Positions 1 to 4,578 of a stretch of DNA of 5,658 nt are shown here, one piece after another. This stretch comes from Xanthobacteraceae bacterium. GTDB lineage: Bacteria; Pseudomonadota; Alphaproteobacteria; Rhizobiales; Xanthobacteraceae. The stretch spans positions 1-5,658 of the forward strand of contig JASHYD010000667.1 of assembly GCA_030043175.1 (NCBI GenBank), read 5' to 3'. The notes beneath the pieces are model-generated. The model did no database searches. It worked only from the letters and a program-made list of their open reading frames with translations, and was not told the DNA's origin. The position numbers and the translations under genes are program-made. Position 1 is the first letter of the stretch; each line of letters opens with the position of its first letter.

Positions 1-1
1 A

Positions 2-136
2 AATGCTCAAGGGACCTTGCCGCGCAAACCCGAAGGCAAGGAGGCGCTGGTGCGCCGGATCAACGAACGTCACCAGCGGCGGCTCGGCGCCATCCAATCC
101 CGTTTCCGAGCCGCAGCAAAATCACAGCCGCCATAG
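2..136 (+). CDS. C-terminal end of an unrecognised protein (5' partial)
   Basis: The reading frame is open from the left window edge to a TAG at 134-136 and gives the last 44 residues of a protein. The visible tail is basic and rich in Arg, Gln and Ala, including EALVRRINERHQRRLGAIQS, and reads as a charged amphipathic helix. I do not recognise the family. I chose this frame because its codons end mostly in G or C and its composition is protein-like; a second frame is also open here but gives a less natural product. The next + strand gene begins about 55 bp downstream, so the two could share a transcript. The gene continues outside the window, so neither its length nor its function can be judged. 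Confidence 0.45.
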   Translation, partial: NAQGTLPRKPEGKEALVRRINERHQRRLGAIQSRFRAAAKSQPP

Positions 137-192
137 ACAACAACGAGTGTGACTCTGTCAAACTAACCAAAGCGGCCGAGGGCCATCCGTCT

Positions 193-561
193 TTGACGAA
201 AAAAGCCCGCCACGGGGAAACTCCGGGCGGGCCTCCGCCTACCGCGCCGGAGGGCCGGCCAGCTTCGACGCCTTCGCCGGAAGCCTACACCACCCAAGCG
301 AAGCCCACCCAGAAGGCCCAAACGGCCAATACGGTGACGAATGTCATCCATCTGCCGTCGCCGCCTACCGTGCCTAAGCCACCGGAACCGTCAGCACCTC
401 GGAAGCCCAAGAGGCTACCGCCCGAACTGCAACAGGTGTTCGACCGTCAGCGGCAAGCTGTCTACCGGGACCATGCCAGCGGCCTAATCTCAGAATCGAA
501 CTACGTTGACCGGCTCGCCGCTATTGATGCTGCGGCGCGGCAAGTCTGCGGTGCCGCTTAA
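193..561 (+). CDS. Small proline-rich hypothetical protein
   Basis: This is a hypothetical protein of 122 residues if it starts at TTG 193. The N-terminal 45 residues are low-complexity, rich in Pro, Thr and Ala. The last 55 residues look like a small helical domain, with PELQQVFDRQRQAVYRDHAS followed by a short helix ending in ARQVCGAA. The start is uncertain. TTG 193 has a GAGGG about ten bases upstream but lies next to a terminator-like hairpin on the other strand. An in-frame GTG at 334 would give a 75-residue protein beginning MTNVIHLPSPP, a more natural N terminus, but its nearest purine-rich stretch (AGAAGG at 311-316) is rather far upstream. The stop is 45 bp before the GapR-like gene, so co-transcription is plausible. 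I recognise no function; the setting suggests an accessory gene of a mobile element. Confidence 0.6.
   Translation: MTKKARHGETPGGPPPTAPEGRPASTPSPEAYTTQAKPTQKAQTANTVTNVIHLPSPPTVPKPPEPSAPRKPKRLPPELQQVFDRQRQAVYRDHASGLISESNYVDRLAAIDAAARQVCGAA
199..232 (-). terminator. Putative intrinsic terminator, minus strand
   Basis: Read on the minus strand, GCCCGCC pairs with GGCGGGC (7 bp) around a short, partly paired loop, and six T residues follow directly. That is the standard rho-independent layout. No minus-strand gene is visible to its right that it would obviously serve; the nearest is the stub at 1072-1125. It overlaps the first codons of the + strand ORF that starts at 193. The + strand RNA would fold as well, with an extra G-U pair, but has no U tract, so there it could only affect translation. 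Confidence 0.5.
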
Positions 562-606
562 GGCCCGGGTTAACCCCAACTGACCCACCACAAGGAGACC
601 AGCACT

Positions 607-942
607 ATGTCACGTAAGCTCACCACCACCGCCGGCCCCGCGATCGGCCATAACTCGCTGGACAAGGCCGAACGGAAAAGCCTTGTCGAACGCATAGAGG
701 CAGTCGAACAAGGGCGTGCCGAACTGGCCGAGGATGTCCGCGGTATCTACCAGGAAGCCCGCGGTGCCGGCTTCGATGTTGCGGCGATCAGGACCATCAT
801 CAAGATGCGCAAGCAGGATGCGGGCGCGCGGCAGGAGCGCGAGGCGCTCGTCGCGGAATACATGTCAGCGCTCGGCGACCTGGCTGACCTCCCGCTAGGG
901 CGCGCGGCAATGGCCAGAGACGGCATCGTGCCGCCGGTTTGA
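607..942 (+). CDS. DUF2312 / GapR-family DNA-binding protein
   Basis: This 111-residue protein of the DUF2312 (UPF0335, GapR) family has the family core at about residues 21-95. It runs from a helix with LVERIEAVEQGRAELAEDV, through GIYQEARGAGFDVAAIRTII, to KMRKQDAGARQEREALV. In Caulobacter, GapR is a nucleoid-associated protein that binds AT-rich, overtwisted DNA and supports topoisomerase action. Plasmids, phages and integrated elements of alphaproteobacteria often carry their own copies. This copy has an extended N terminus (SRKLTTTAGPAIGHNSLD) compared with the usual 80-90 residues, of a sort common in element-borne versions. The ATG at 607 follows a strong AAGGAG at 592-597. A second gene begins 18 bp downstream with its own ribosome binding site, suggesting an operon. 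The family assignment is firm; a role in chromosome or element maintenance is inferred. Confidence 0.9.
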   Translation: MSRKLTTTAGPAIGHNSLDKAERKSLVERIEAVEQGRAELAEDVRGIYQEARGAGFDVAAIRTIIKMRKQDAGARQEREALVAEYMSALGDLADLPLGRAAMARDGIVPPV

Positions 943-960
943 ATAAAGGAAAGAGGCACC

Positions 961-1206
961 ATGGTGTTCTACAAAAACGGGGAGGTACGGCTCCGTCTCA
1001 CGAATGTCGCCGACGAGGGCCGATATGAGGTGACACCGCCGACCTGCGGGCGACTGTCTCTGTGGCGTCACCCTAGCCGGGGTGATGATCGCGGCAAAGG
1101 TGAGCGCGGCAATGATCTTACGTATAGTTCCTCCCGTTCACTGCGACCCACCCCAGATCGCAGAGTGGAGCATAACGCCCCCTCTAGACGTAATAGAGAG
1201 CTTTAG
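961..1206 (+). CDS. Hypothetical protein, probably truncated and fused to foreign sequence
   Basis: A good ribosome binding site (AAAGGAAAGAGG, about 946-957) precedes ATG 961, and the gap from the GapR-like stop is 18 bp, so translation probably does start here. The first 28 or so residues (MVFYKNGEVRLRL, then TNVADEGRYEVTPP) look like a normal protein. From about residue 30 on, the composition becomes Arg-, Ser- and Pro-rich. That stretch lies antisense to the remains of two minus-strand secreted-protein genes, including their start region and 3' end. The simplest reading is that the original gene was cut off between about 1035 and 1075 by a deletion or insertion, and the rest of the ORF is accidental read-through to a stop at 1204-1206. 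I do not recognise the family. Confidence 0.4.
   Translation: MVFYKNGEVRLRLTNVADEGRYEVTPPTCGRLSLWRHPSRGDDRGKGERGNDLTYSSSRSLRPTPDRRVEHNAPSRRNREL
1072..1125 (-). pseudogene. Signal-peptide stub of a lost secreted-protein gene
   Basis: On the minus strand a GGGAGGA ribosome binding site is followed by ATA CGT AAG ATC ATT, which encodes RKIIAALTFAAIITPA after a start codon that reads ATA. The peptide has the form of a secretion signal: two basic residues, a hydrophobic core and a Pro-Ala end. It resembles the N termini of the neighbouring secreted proteins, and the leader matches that of the gene starting at 2733 (GGGAGGAACT, then ATGCGT against ATACGT). It lies 12 bp after the ancestral stop of the upstream gene, the spacing seen elsewhere in this cluster. 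After about residue 18 the frame runs into DNA belonging to the + strand gene at 961. I read it as a paralogue that lost its body and its ATG. Confidence 0.4.
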
Positions 1207-1659
1207 CTTCTGCCCGATGATATCGTAGGTTCTGCCCGATGATATCGTAGACTTCACGCCGCCATCCTGATTGCGGAAACGTGTTGTCGCAGTGGGACTT
1301 CAATTCGAGGGCGACCGAAATCGCTTCTAAAAAACCGTCCCGCTCCACTTTGGCGGGGCGAAATACAATGAAGCAACGACGCTCCATGCCCTTGAGCAAG
1401 AGGGACGAAGTTAGCTCGTAGAAATCTGGCGCCTGCCATTGCGCTCTCGACTTTTCGATTTTCGTGTTTAGCGGAAGAACATCGGAAACCCGTGACCAGC
1501 CCTCCTCTTCCGCGATCTTCTTAACGTTCGCCAGGTCGCCCATTGCCAGCAGACAAGTAGACAACACGAAATCCACCGCCGCTTTAGGTTCCACGTCGGG
1601 CCTAAGGCGGGGTTGATTGCGGCCAAAGTGAACGCTACGCCACCTATCATTTTGCGCAT
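1138..1659 (-). pseudogene. Secreted hypothetical protein, disrupted by two frameshifts
   Basis: Translation from ATG 1659 gives a typical signal peptide, MRKMIGGVAFTLAAINPALG, but this frame soon degenerates and stops at 1468. A frameshift near 1585-1615 leads into the frame that carries the body: AAVDFVLSTCLLAMGDLANV, a region around EEEGWSRVSDVLPLN, and FIVFRPAKVERDGFLEAIS. A second shift, caused by a tandem duplication at 1208-1250, changes the C terminus. Without it the protein would read on as YDIIGQKLKLSITSRGG and end at TGA 1138-1140. One continuous ORF (1184-1672, GTG start) spans the body, but it lacks both the signal peptide and the ancestral C terminus and has no visible ribosome binding site. 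The family resembles small exported hypothetical proteins of Bradyrhizobium as I recall them. Function is unknown. Confidence 0.65.
1208..1250 (+). repeat. Tandem duplication, 21-bp identical unit with 22-bp period
   Basis: The sequence TGCCCGATGATATCGTAG, preceded by TTC, occurs at 1208-1228 and again at 1230-1250. It lies inside the minus-strand secreted-protein pseudogene. Because the period is not a multiple of three, it puts the last 30 or so codons out of frame. Confidence 0.9.
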
Positions 1660-1697
1660 GTGGATGACTCACTTGGGGTGGGGCAACGGCAACGACA

Positions 1698-1715
1698 GTA
1701 CGTATTCTGTACGTA
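1698..1715. repeat. Direct repeat GTACGTA-N4-GTACGTA
   Basis: Two copies of GTACGTA (1698-1704 and 1709-1715) are separated by TTCT, giving an 11-bp period, about one helical turn. They lie just after the 3' end of the acidic-protein gene and about 40 bp upstream of the disrupted secreted-protein gene. A related TTACGTA occurs at 1119-1125. This could be a regulator site, but nothing beyond spacing and position supports that. Confidence 0.35.
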
Positions 1716-1716
1716 A

Positions 1717-2001
1717 TCAGGCAACGCTGCGCCTAAGACACCTGTTGTCGCGCCGAAAGCCACCTATTAACAAGGCGTCCATCGTGCTAAACCTTCTCTT
1801 AGGCTTTACCAAGTCGCCGTCCTTGGGAACCGAAATACCATACTGTTTCTTAATCTCTTCCTCGAAGATATCTTCTTCCCACAACAACTCTACCTCGTCG
1901 TCGTAGCTATATCGCCAAACCTTCCATAGGTTGTCATAGACTTCACTTTGGAATTTACGCAGCTTATCAAGCTGGTCATAGGCTTCTTGCCACTCAATCA
2001 T
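1717..2001 (-). CDS. Small acidic hypothetical protein, C terminus possibly frameshifted
   Basis: This 94-residue protein starts at ATG 2001, preceded by a weak purine-rich site (AGGATGAGAAAG). The N-terminal half is helical and rich in aromatic and acidic residues: EWQEAYDQLDKLRKFQSEVY, then DDEVELLWEEDIFEEEIKK at about residues 34-52. Its base composition is clearly more AT-rich than its neighbours', which suggests separate acquisition. I do not recognise the family. After residue 81 the sequence becomes Arg-rich (GFRRDNRCLRRSVA). Removing one C near 1754-1757 would instead give LLIGGFGATTGVLGAAL, a plausible Gly-rich membrane segment. That frame would run on to a stop overlapping the start of the next gene (ATG 1659). 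So the visible C terminus may be a frameshift product, and the original protein may have been membrane-anchored. That last point is inference. Confidence 0.5.
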   Translation of the reverse strand: MIEWQEAYDQLDKLRKFQSEVYDNLWKVWRYSYDDEVELLWEEDIFEEEIKKQYGISVPKDGDLVKPKRRFSTMDALLIGGFRRDNRCLRRSVA

Positions 2002-2131
2002 TTCTTTCTCATCCTACCTGAATGTTAAGTGATAGCTATTTTATGTAAATGGCTTATAATGGGTTCTATGGTCCTTCTGATGATAGTCGCTAGTAGGCGA
2101 TATGCAGAGCTATTCACTAGGTTATGAACCT
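2002..2131. other. AT-rich intergenic segment
   Basis: This is a notably AT-rich stretch between the acidic-protein gene and the remnant at 2132-2215. It should contain the minus-strand promoter of the gene starting at 2001. I see AT-rich hexamers (TTATAA, TAAAAT) but no convincing -35 partner. A perfect TATAAT at 2055-2060 on the + strand has no good -35 box and no gene downstream. No RNA gene is evident. Confidence 0.4.
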
Positions 2132-2215
2132 CTAGGCGCGAATTTGCATTTGAGAGGAGACAAGCTGTTTAGCCAATGCGCGGACTTTGTTCGCGGCCTC
2201 GACCGCCGAGCGTTG
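2132..2215 (-). pseudogene. Possible C-terminal remnant of an unknown gene
   Basis: A short minus-strand frame between a TAG at 2216-2218 and a TAG at 2132-2134 encodes 27 residues, including QRSAVEAANKVRALAKQL. This is a regular amphipathic helix with coding-like codon use, unlike the AT-rich DNA below it. It has no start codon of its own and is preceded by a stop. If real, it is the tail of a gene cut off or frameshifted upstream. The family is unknown. Confidence 0.25.
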
Positions 2216-2256
2216 CTAGGGGGGCATTTCCCAGCCGGTCGCGCCGCCCCGTGGGA

Positions 2257-2733
2257 TCACTTTTTGACGTTGATCACGTTGTCGATGTACTGGATGCCGT
2301 CAGGCGCGCCCCCAGTTGCTTCACCCTCGAAAGTCCCTTCGCCTTTCGCGCCTTCATATCGGCCCTTACCGCCGATCACGGTCGAGGTGCCTTTTGCTAC
2401 AATCTTCCCAGAAATGACTCTCTGTTCTCCGATCCAGCTTAACCACAGCTCTGACCCATCGGCAAAAGTAACAGTGTAATAGCCGCGGTTGGTTGATCCA
2501 GAACCTGGCGCGAAATCATACGTGCCGATCACTAAGCTTGTACCGATGCTTCCATCCGGAAAAAGCGCAATCCCAGGCATACGAATGACGCCTACGATAT
2601 GACCGTTGACGGGGACCTCTTGGCTCTGGTTCGATGCGTAATGATGCACATGCCGCCATTTCACAGTTTCATCAGCTTTCGCCGGCATGGCGAAAATGCT
2701 CGCGAGGGCGCAAGCGAGAATGATGCGACGCAT
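2257..2733 (-). CDS. Secreted AOC/dirigent-like barrel protein (hypothetical)
   Basis: This is a 158-residue exported protein. A signal peptide (MRRIILACALASIFAMPAKA) is followed by a probable signal peptidase I site after AKA, residue 20. The mature part is beta-rich: MPGIALFPDGSIGTSLVIGT at about residues 52-71, then GYYTVTFADGSELWLSW. The diagnostic stretch, STVIGGKGRYEGAKGEGTFE, resembles the G-x-G-x-Y-x-G-A-x-G-x-G motif of allene-oxide-cyclase/dirigent-like barrels. The protein ends in IDNVINVKK, as I recall for Bradyrhizobium hypothetical proteins. ATG 2733 follows GGGAGGAACTC. It is the last of three packed genes, starting 11 bp after the frameshifted lipocalin-like gene. Its signal-peptide DNA is about 91% identical to that gene's, although the mature parts are unrelated. 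The structural class is inferred from the motif; ligand and role are unknown. Confidence 0.75.
   Translation of the reverse strand: MRRIILACALASIFAMPAKADETVKWRHVHHYASNQSQEVPVNGHIVGVIRMPGIALFPDGSIGTSLVIGTYDFAPGSGSTNRGYYTVTFADGSELWLSWIGEQRVISGKIVAKGTSTVIGGKGRYEGAKGEGTFEGEATGGAPDGIQYIDNVINVKK
2680..2733 (-). repeat. Signal-peptide repeat, copy 1 (pairs with 3127-3180)
   Basis: The first 18 codons of this gene match the first 18 codons of the gene starting at 3180 at 49 of 54 bases; the shared peptide is MRRIILACALA-x-IFAMPA. Beyond this the two genes encode unrelated proteins, so the segment behaves like a shared leader. Confidence 0.8.
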
Positions 2734-2744
2734 GAGTTCCTCCC

Positions 2745-3180
2745 TTACTTTGAAATTCGCCGGTACACGTTACCGATAACTCTTAATTCATCCCCGGAGA
2801 CGCTGATGGGGGCCGTTCCTTCTGTCCCTTCAATTGGGAAAAGATCGCCGTCGATATGAACCGTGATTGTTTTATCCGCTTCATTGACTTGCCAGGTTCC
2901 AAATTGAGCCGCCGATCCCCGCGCCAGCGTCCCGAGTTCTTCTGCCGGTATTGAATTGCGGTTACCGCTGGCTTTAGGGCGACCGGGTAGGGCGACTATC
3001 GCTCTGGCCACTAGCATCGTAGATGAGAATGCCGTTGGGGCTCGTGCCACAGGCGGCTGTAACGGCTTGGTTGCATGAGATGAATGGCCAAGCTCCAACA
3101 ACTTGGTCCCTGAGTGACTGGGCGTGCGCCGGCATGGCGAAAATGGCGGCGAGGGCACAAGCAAGAATGATGCGACGCAT
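2745..3180 (-). pseudogene. Secreted lipocalin-like protein, frameshifted
   Basis: This is a paralogue of the upstream lipocalin-like gene. Its signal peptide, MRRIILACALAAIFAMPAHA, is followed by QSLRDQVVGAWPFISCN and GILIYDASG. The frame then breaks near 3000-3010 and hits a stop in about ten codons. The remainder continues in another frame as IVALPGRPKASGNRN, AAQFGTWQVNEADKTITVHI and ISVSGDELRVIGNVYRRISK, ending at TAA 2745-2747. Alignment with the neighbour (NGRYTVTIAARGRPK) suggests a small deletion, perhaps 5 bp, that removed part of the strand after DASGR. Conserved features remain: G-x-W near the mature start, a Cys-x7-Cys pair, FGTW and SGDEL. GGGAG at the expected distance supports ATG 3180. 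The gap to the upstream gene is 12 bp. As read it cannot produce the full domain, unless the shift is a sequencing error. Confidence 0.75.
3127..3180 (-). repeat. Signal-peptide repeat, copy 2 (pairs with 2680-2733)
   Basis: This is the counterpart of the leader segment at 2680-2733, differing at five of 54 bases, with three differences clustered at codons 11-12. The similarity stops at the end of the signal peptide. Confidence 0.8.
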
Positions 3181-3192
3181 GATTGTCTCCCT

Positions 3193-3648
3193 TCACTTTT
3201 TAAGTCGTTGCCACATAGTTTGATCGAACGGATTAACCATTTTCAGTTCATCTCCGGAAAGGCTGATGGTTTCCTCGAAGTCCGTACCTTCAAGATTCGT
3301 AAAAAGCGCGCCGTCGATGTGCATCGTGAGCGTATCATTAAGCGACCAGGTTCCGAAATTAGTTACCAATCCTATCGCTGAAGTCTTGTACTCTTCCGCA
3401 GACAAGCCATCGTGTCCGTGTGTAGCCAAGTCCACTTTTGGGCGGCCTCGTGCTGCGATTGTCACCGTGTATCGACCATTGGCGTCAAGCAAAAGAATGC
3501 CGTTATTGCCAGCGCAATAAGGCGCGTTAGCACCGTTGCATGATACGAGCGTCCAAGTCCCAATGAGCTGTTCTTTGAGTGATGCTTGTCCAAATGCCGG
3601 CAGCGTCAAGCTCGCAGCGGCGACGACGCCGATACATAATTGTTTCAT
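3193..3648 (-). CDS. Secreted lipocalin-like domain protein
   Basis: This is an intact exported protein of 151 residues. ATG 3648 was chosen because it follows GGAGGAA and opens a clear signal peptide (MKQLCIGVVAAASLTLPAFG), with probable cleavage after G20. An in-frame GTG four codons upstream would overlap the ribosome binding site. The mature part begins SLKEQLIGTWTLVSCN, with the G-x-W motif typical of lipocalin-like domains at residues 30-32 and a Cys-x7-Cys pair at C37 and C45, which could form a disulfide in the periplasm. It continues with NGILLLDANGRYTVTIAARG, TNFGTWSLNDTLTMHIDG and ETISLSGDELKMVNP. The length is usual for this small family. It is the first gene of a three-gene minus-strand cluster, so the promoter should lie above 3660. 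Such proteins may bind small ligands; none can be named. Confidence 0.8.
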   Translation of the reverse strand: MKQLCIGVVAAASLTLPAFGQASLKEQLIGTWTLVSCNGANAPYCAGNNGILLLDANGRYTVTIAARGRPKVDLATHGHDGLSAEEYKTSAIGLVTNFGTWSLNDTLTMHIDGALFTNLEGTDFEETISLSGDELKMVNPFDQTMWQRLKK

Positions 3649-3670
3649 GATTTCCTCCACACAGATGCAA

Positions 3671-3684
3671 TCGCGCCGGCGCGA
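3671..3684. promoter_or_regulatory. Perfect 14-bp palindrome upstream of the secreted-protein cluster
   Basis: TCGCGCCGGCGCGA is a perfect inverted repeat ending 23 bp before ATG 3648. A GC-rich palindrome in the leader or promoter region of the first gene could be an operator or an RNA hairpin in the 5' UTR. I recognise no regulator consensus. A TTGAAA at 3707-3712 on the minus strand lacks a matching -10 box. Confidence 0.35.
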
Positions 3685-3972
3685 GGCCCGCGAAATCAGA
3701 CACGTTTTTCAAGTGCTTTTGCCCGCCGTCGGCCTTCCCCGCTGCCTTTGCAATTCACAGAGCGTCGGCACGCCCCGCTGGCAGCTCTCAAATGTGAAGC
3801 GCTTATACCAGGAAACGCGCTTCGTTACCATTATGTTAATCAGGTCGGCTTGTGTGCAGCGCAGCGCAGAGGTGGCACCGGGGGCGACGGTTAAAGGCAG
3901 GAAAAATCGACCATCGCGCAAACCTCGCTTCTTTATTGGCGCTGAAAGCCCACCCCTTGATCGACCGGGTAG
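3685..3972. other. No confident gene; contains a 7-bp inverted repeat
   Basis: No frame on either strand gives a convincing protein; the long minus-strand ORF across here is the shadow of the recombinase remnant. GAAGCGC (3796-3802) and GCGCTTC (3817-3823) form a 7-bp inverted repeat around a 14-base loop, with no T tract. The missing N-terminal half of the recombinase should have lain here but is not recognisable. Confidence 0.45.
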
Positions 3973-4516
3973 CTGGAGCACTACCGGCCTAAGAAACATC
4001 CGAATGAAGTTCTGATTGTGCACCCTAAGACCGGGGAAGAGTGTGGATCCCCCTGTTCGACAGCACTGGCGCGGCATTGTTTCCGGAGCTGATGGCACGC
4101 ATGGATGCGGCGTGCAGCAATCGGATCGGCAATGGGCTTTTCTTCCTGCGCGACTGGGTCGACCAAAAAGACCGGCGTACCGCTGCCGTAGGCAACGCAC
4201 GCAGGCCAGATCGACTATGTGGGCGTAGAGCTGCGGCCGGTACTTCGTGCCGTCGGCATCGATCCATTGGTCACATTCACATCGTTCCGCCACGGCGGGC
4301 TAACCGAGCTCGGCGACTGCGAATTGACCGACGCGCGGATCCGCGCCGTTTCACGCCACAAGAGCGCGAAGGTACTGACGCCGTTACGTCAAGCGGACCC
4401 AGAAGCAGATTGTCGACGCCACGATGAAGCGCCGCGCCAATCGCCCGGCGCCCGCGGAACCGGACAGCCCACCCCAGCTCGACCTTTTCGGGGATGCCAG
4501 CGGAGGCGCGCGATGA
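3973..4516 (+). pseudogene. Tyrosine recombinase (phage-type integrase), C-terminal remnant with several frameshifts
   Basis: Pieces of one tyrosine recombinase occur in order in three frames. HYRPKKHPNEVLIVHPKTGE starts near 3979 (preceded in frame by a stop at 3970-3972), WIPLFDSTGAALFPELMARM starts near 4044, and GQIDYVGVELRPVLRAVGID follows with FTSFRHGGLTELGD and DARIRAVSRHKSAKVL. YVKRTQKQIVDATMKRR begins at 4385, and the tail contains PQLDLFGDASGG with TGA at 4514-4516. An in-frame TAG also lies at 4189-4191. Catalytic elements remain visible: the Arg of SFRHGG, the HKS box (with RHKS where GHKS is usual) and the YVKRT tyrosine, which sits directly after the last frameshift. The N-terminal DNA-binding half is missing. 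It ends 62 bp before the tRNA-Gly remnant, in convergent orientation, as integrases do at their own att site. It is surely inactive as read. Confidence 0.88.
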
Positions 4517-4525
4517 AGCTGGCGC

Positions 4526-4571
4526 GGAACATCTGTTCCCATTTCTGTCGAAACGCCGACAGCCGTCTGTC
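4526..4571. repeat. Cluster of inverted repeats between recombinase and tRNA remnant
   Basis: GGAACA-TC-TGTTCC (4526-4539) is a 6+6 inverted repeat. It is followed by CTGTCG (4545-4550), CGACAG (4557-4562) and CTGTC (4567-4571). The middle element can pair with either neighbour, giving two mutually exclusive hairpins. Seven A residues follow, which form a T7 tract directly after the tRNA 3' end on the minus strand. Possible roles are recombinase core binding or tRNA transcript termination; neither is shown. Confidence 0.4.
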
Positions 4572-4578
4572 AAAAAAA

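Noticed and set aside
567..576. Perfect palindrome GGGTTAACCC before the GapR-like gene
   Set aside because: Ten bases is short enough to be chance, and no known regulator matches. Its place in a 45-bp gap between likely co-transcribed genes also argues against an operator.
1184..1672. Continuous 162-residue minus-strand ORF as an intact gene
   Set aside because: Its N terminus replaces a clear signal peptide that lies in another frame, its start is a GTG without a ribosome binding site, and its C terminus is altered by the tandem duplication. A disrupted gene fits better.
2055..2060. Perfect TATAAT on the plus strand
   Set aside because: There is no acceptable -35 box at normal spacing and no plus-strand gene downstream; it is expected by chance in an AT-rich stretch.
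2102..2479. Plus-strand ORF of 125 residues
   Set aside because: It runs antisense to the barrel-protein gene, which has a signal peptide, a ribosome binding site and recognisable motifs; this frame has none of these.
3709..4293. Long minus-strand ORF of 194 residues
   Set aside because: It lies antisense to the recombinase remnant, is Arg- and Cys-rich with no domain signature, and has no ribosome binding site. High GC content keeps the shadow frame open.
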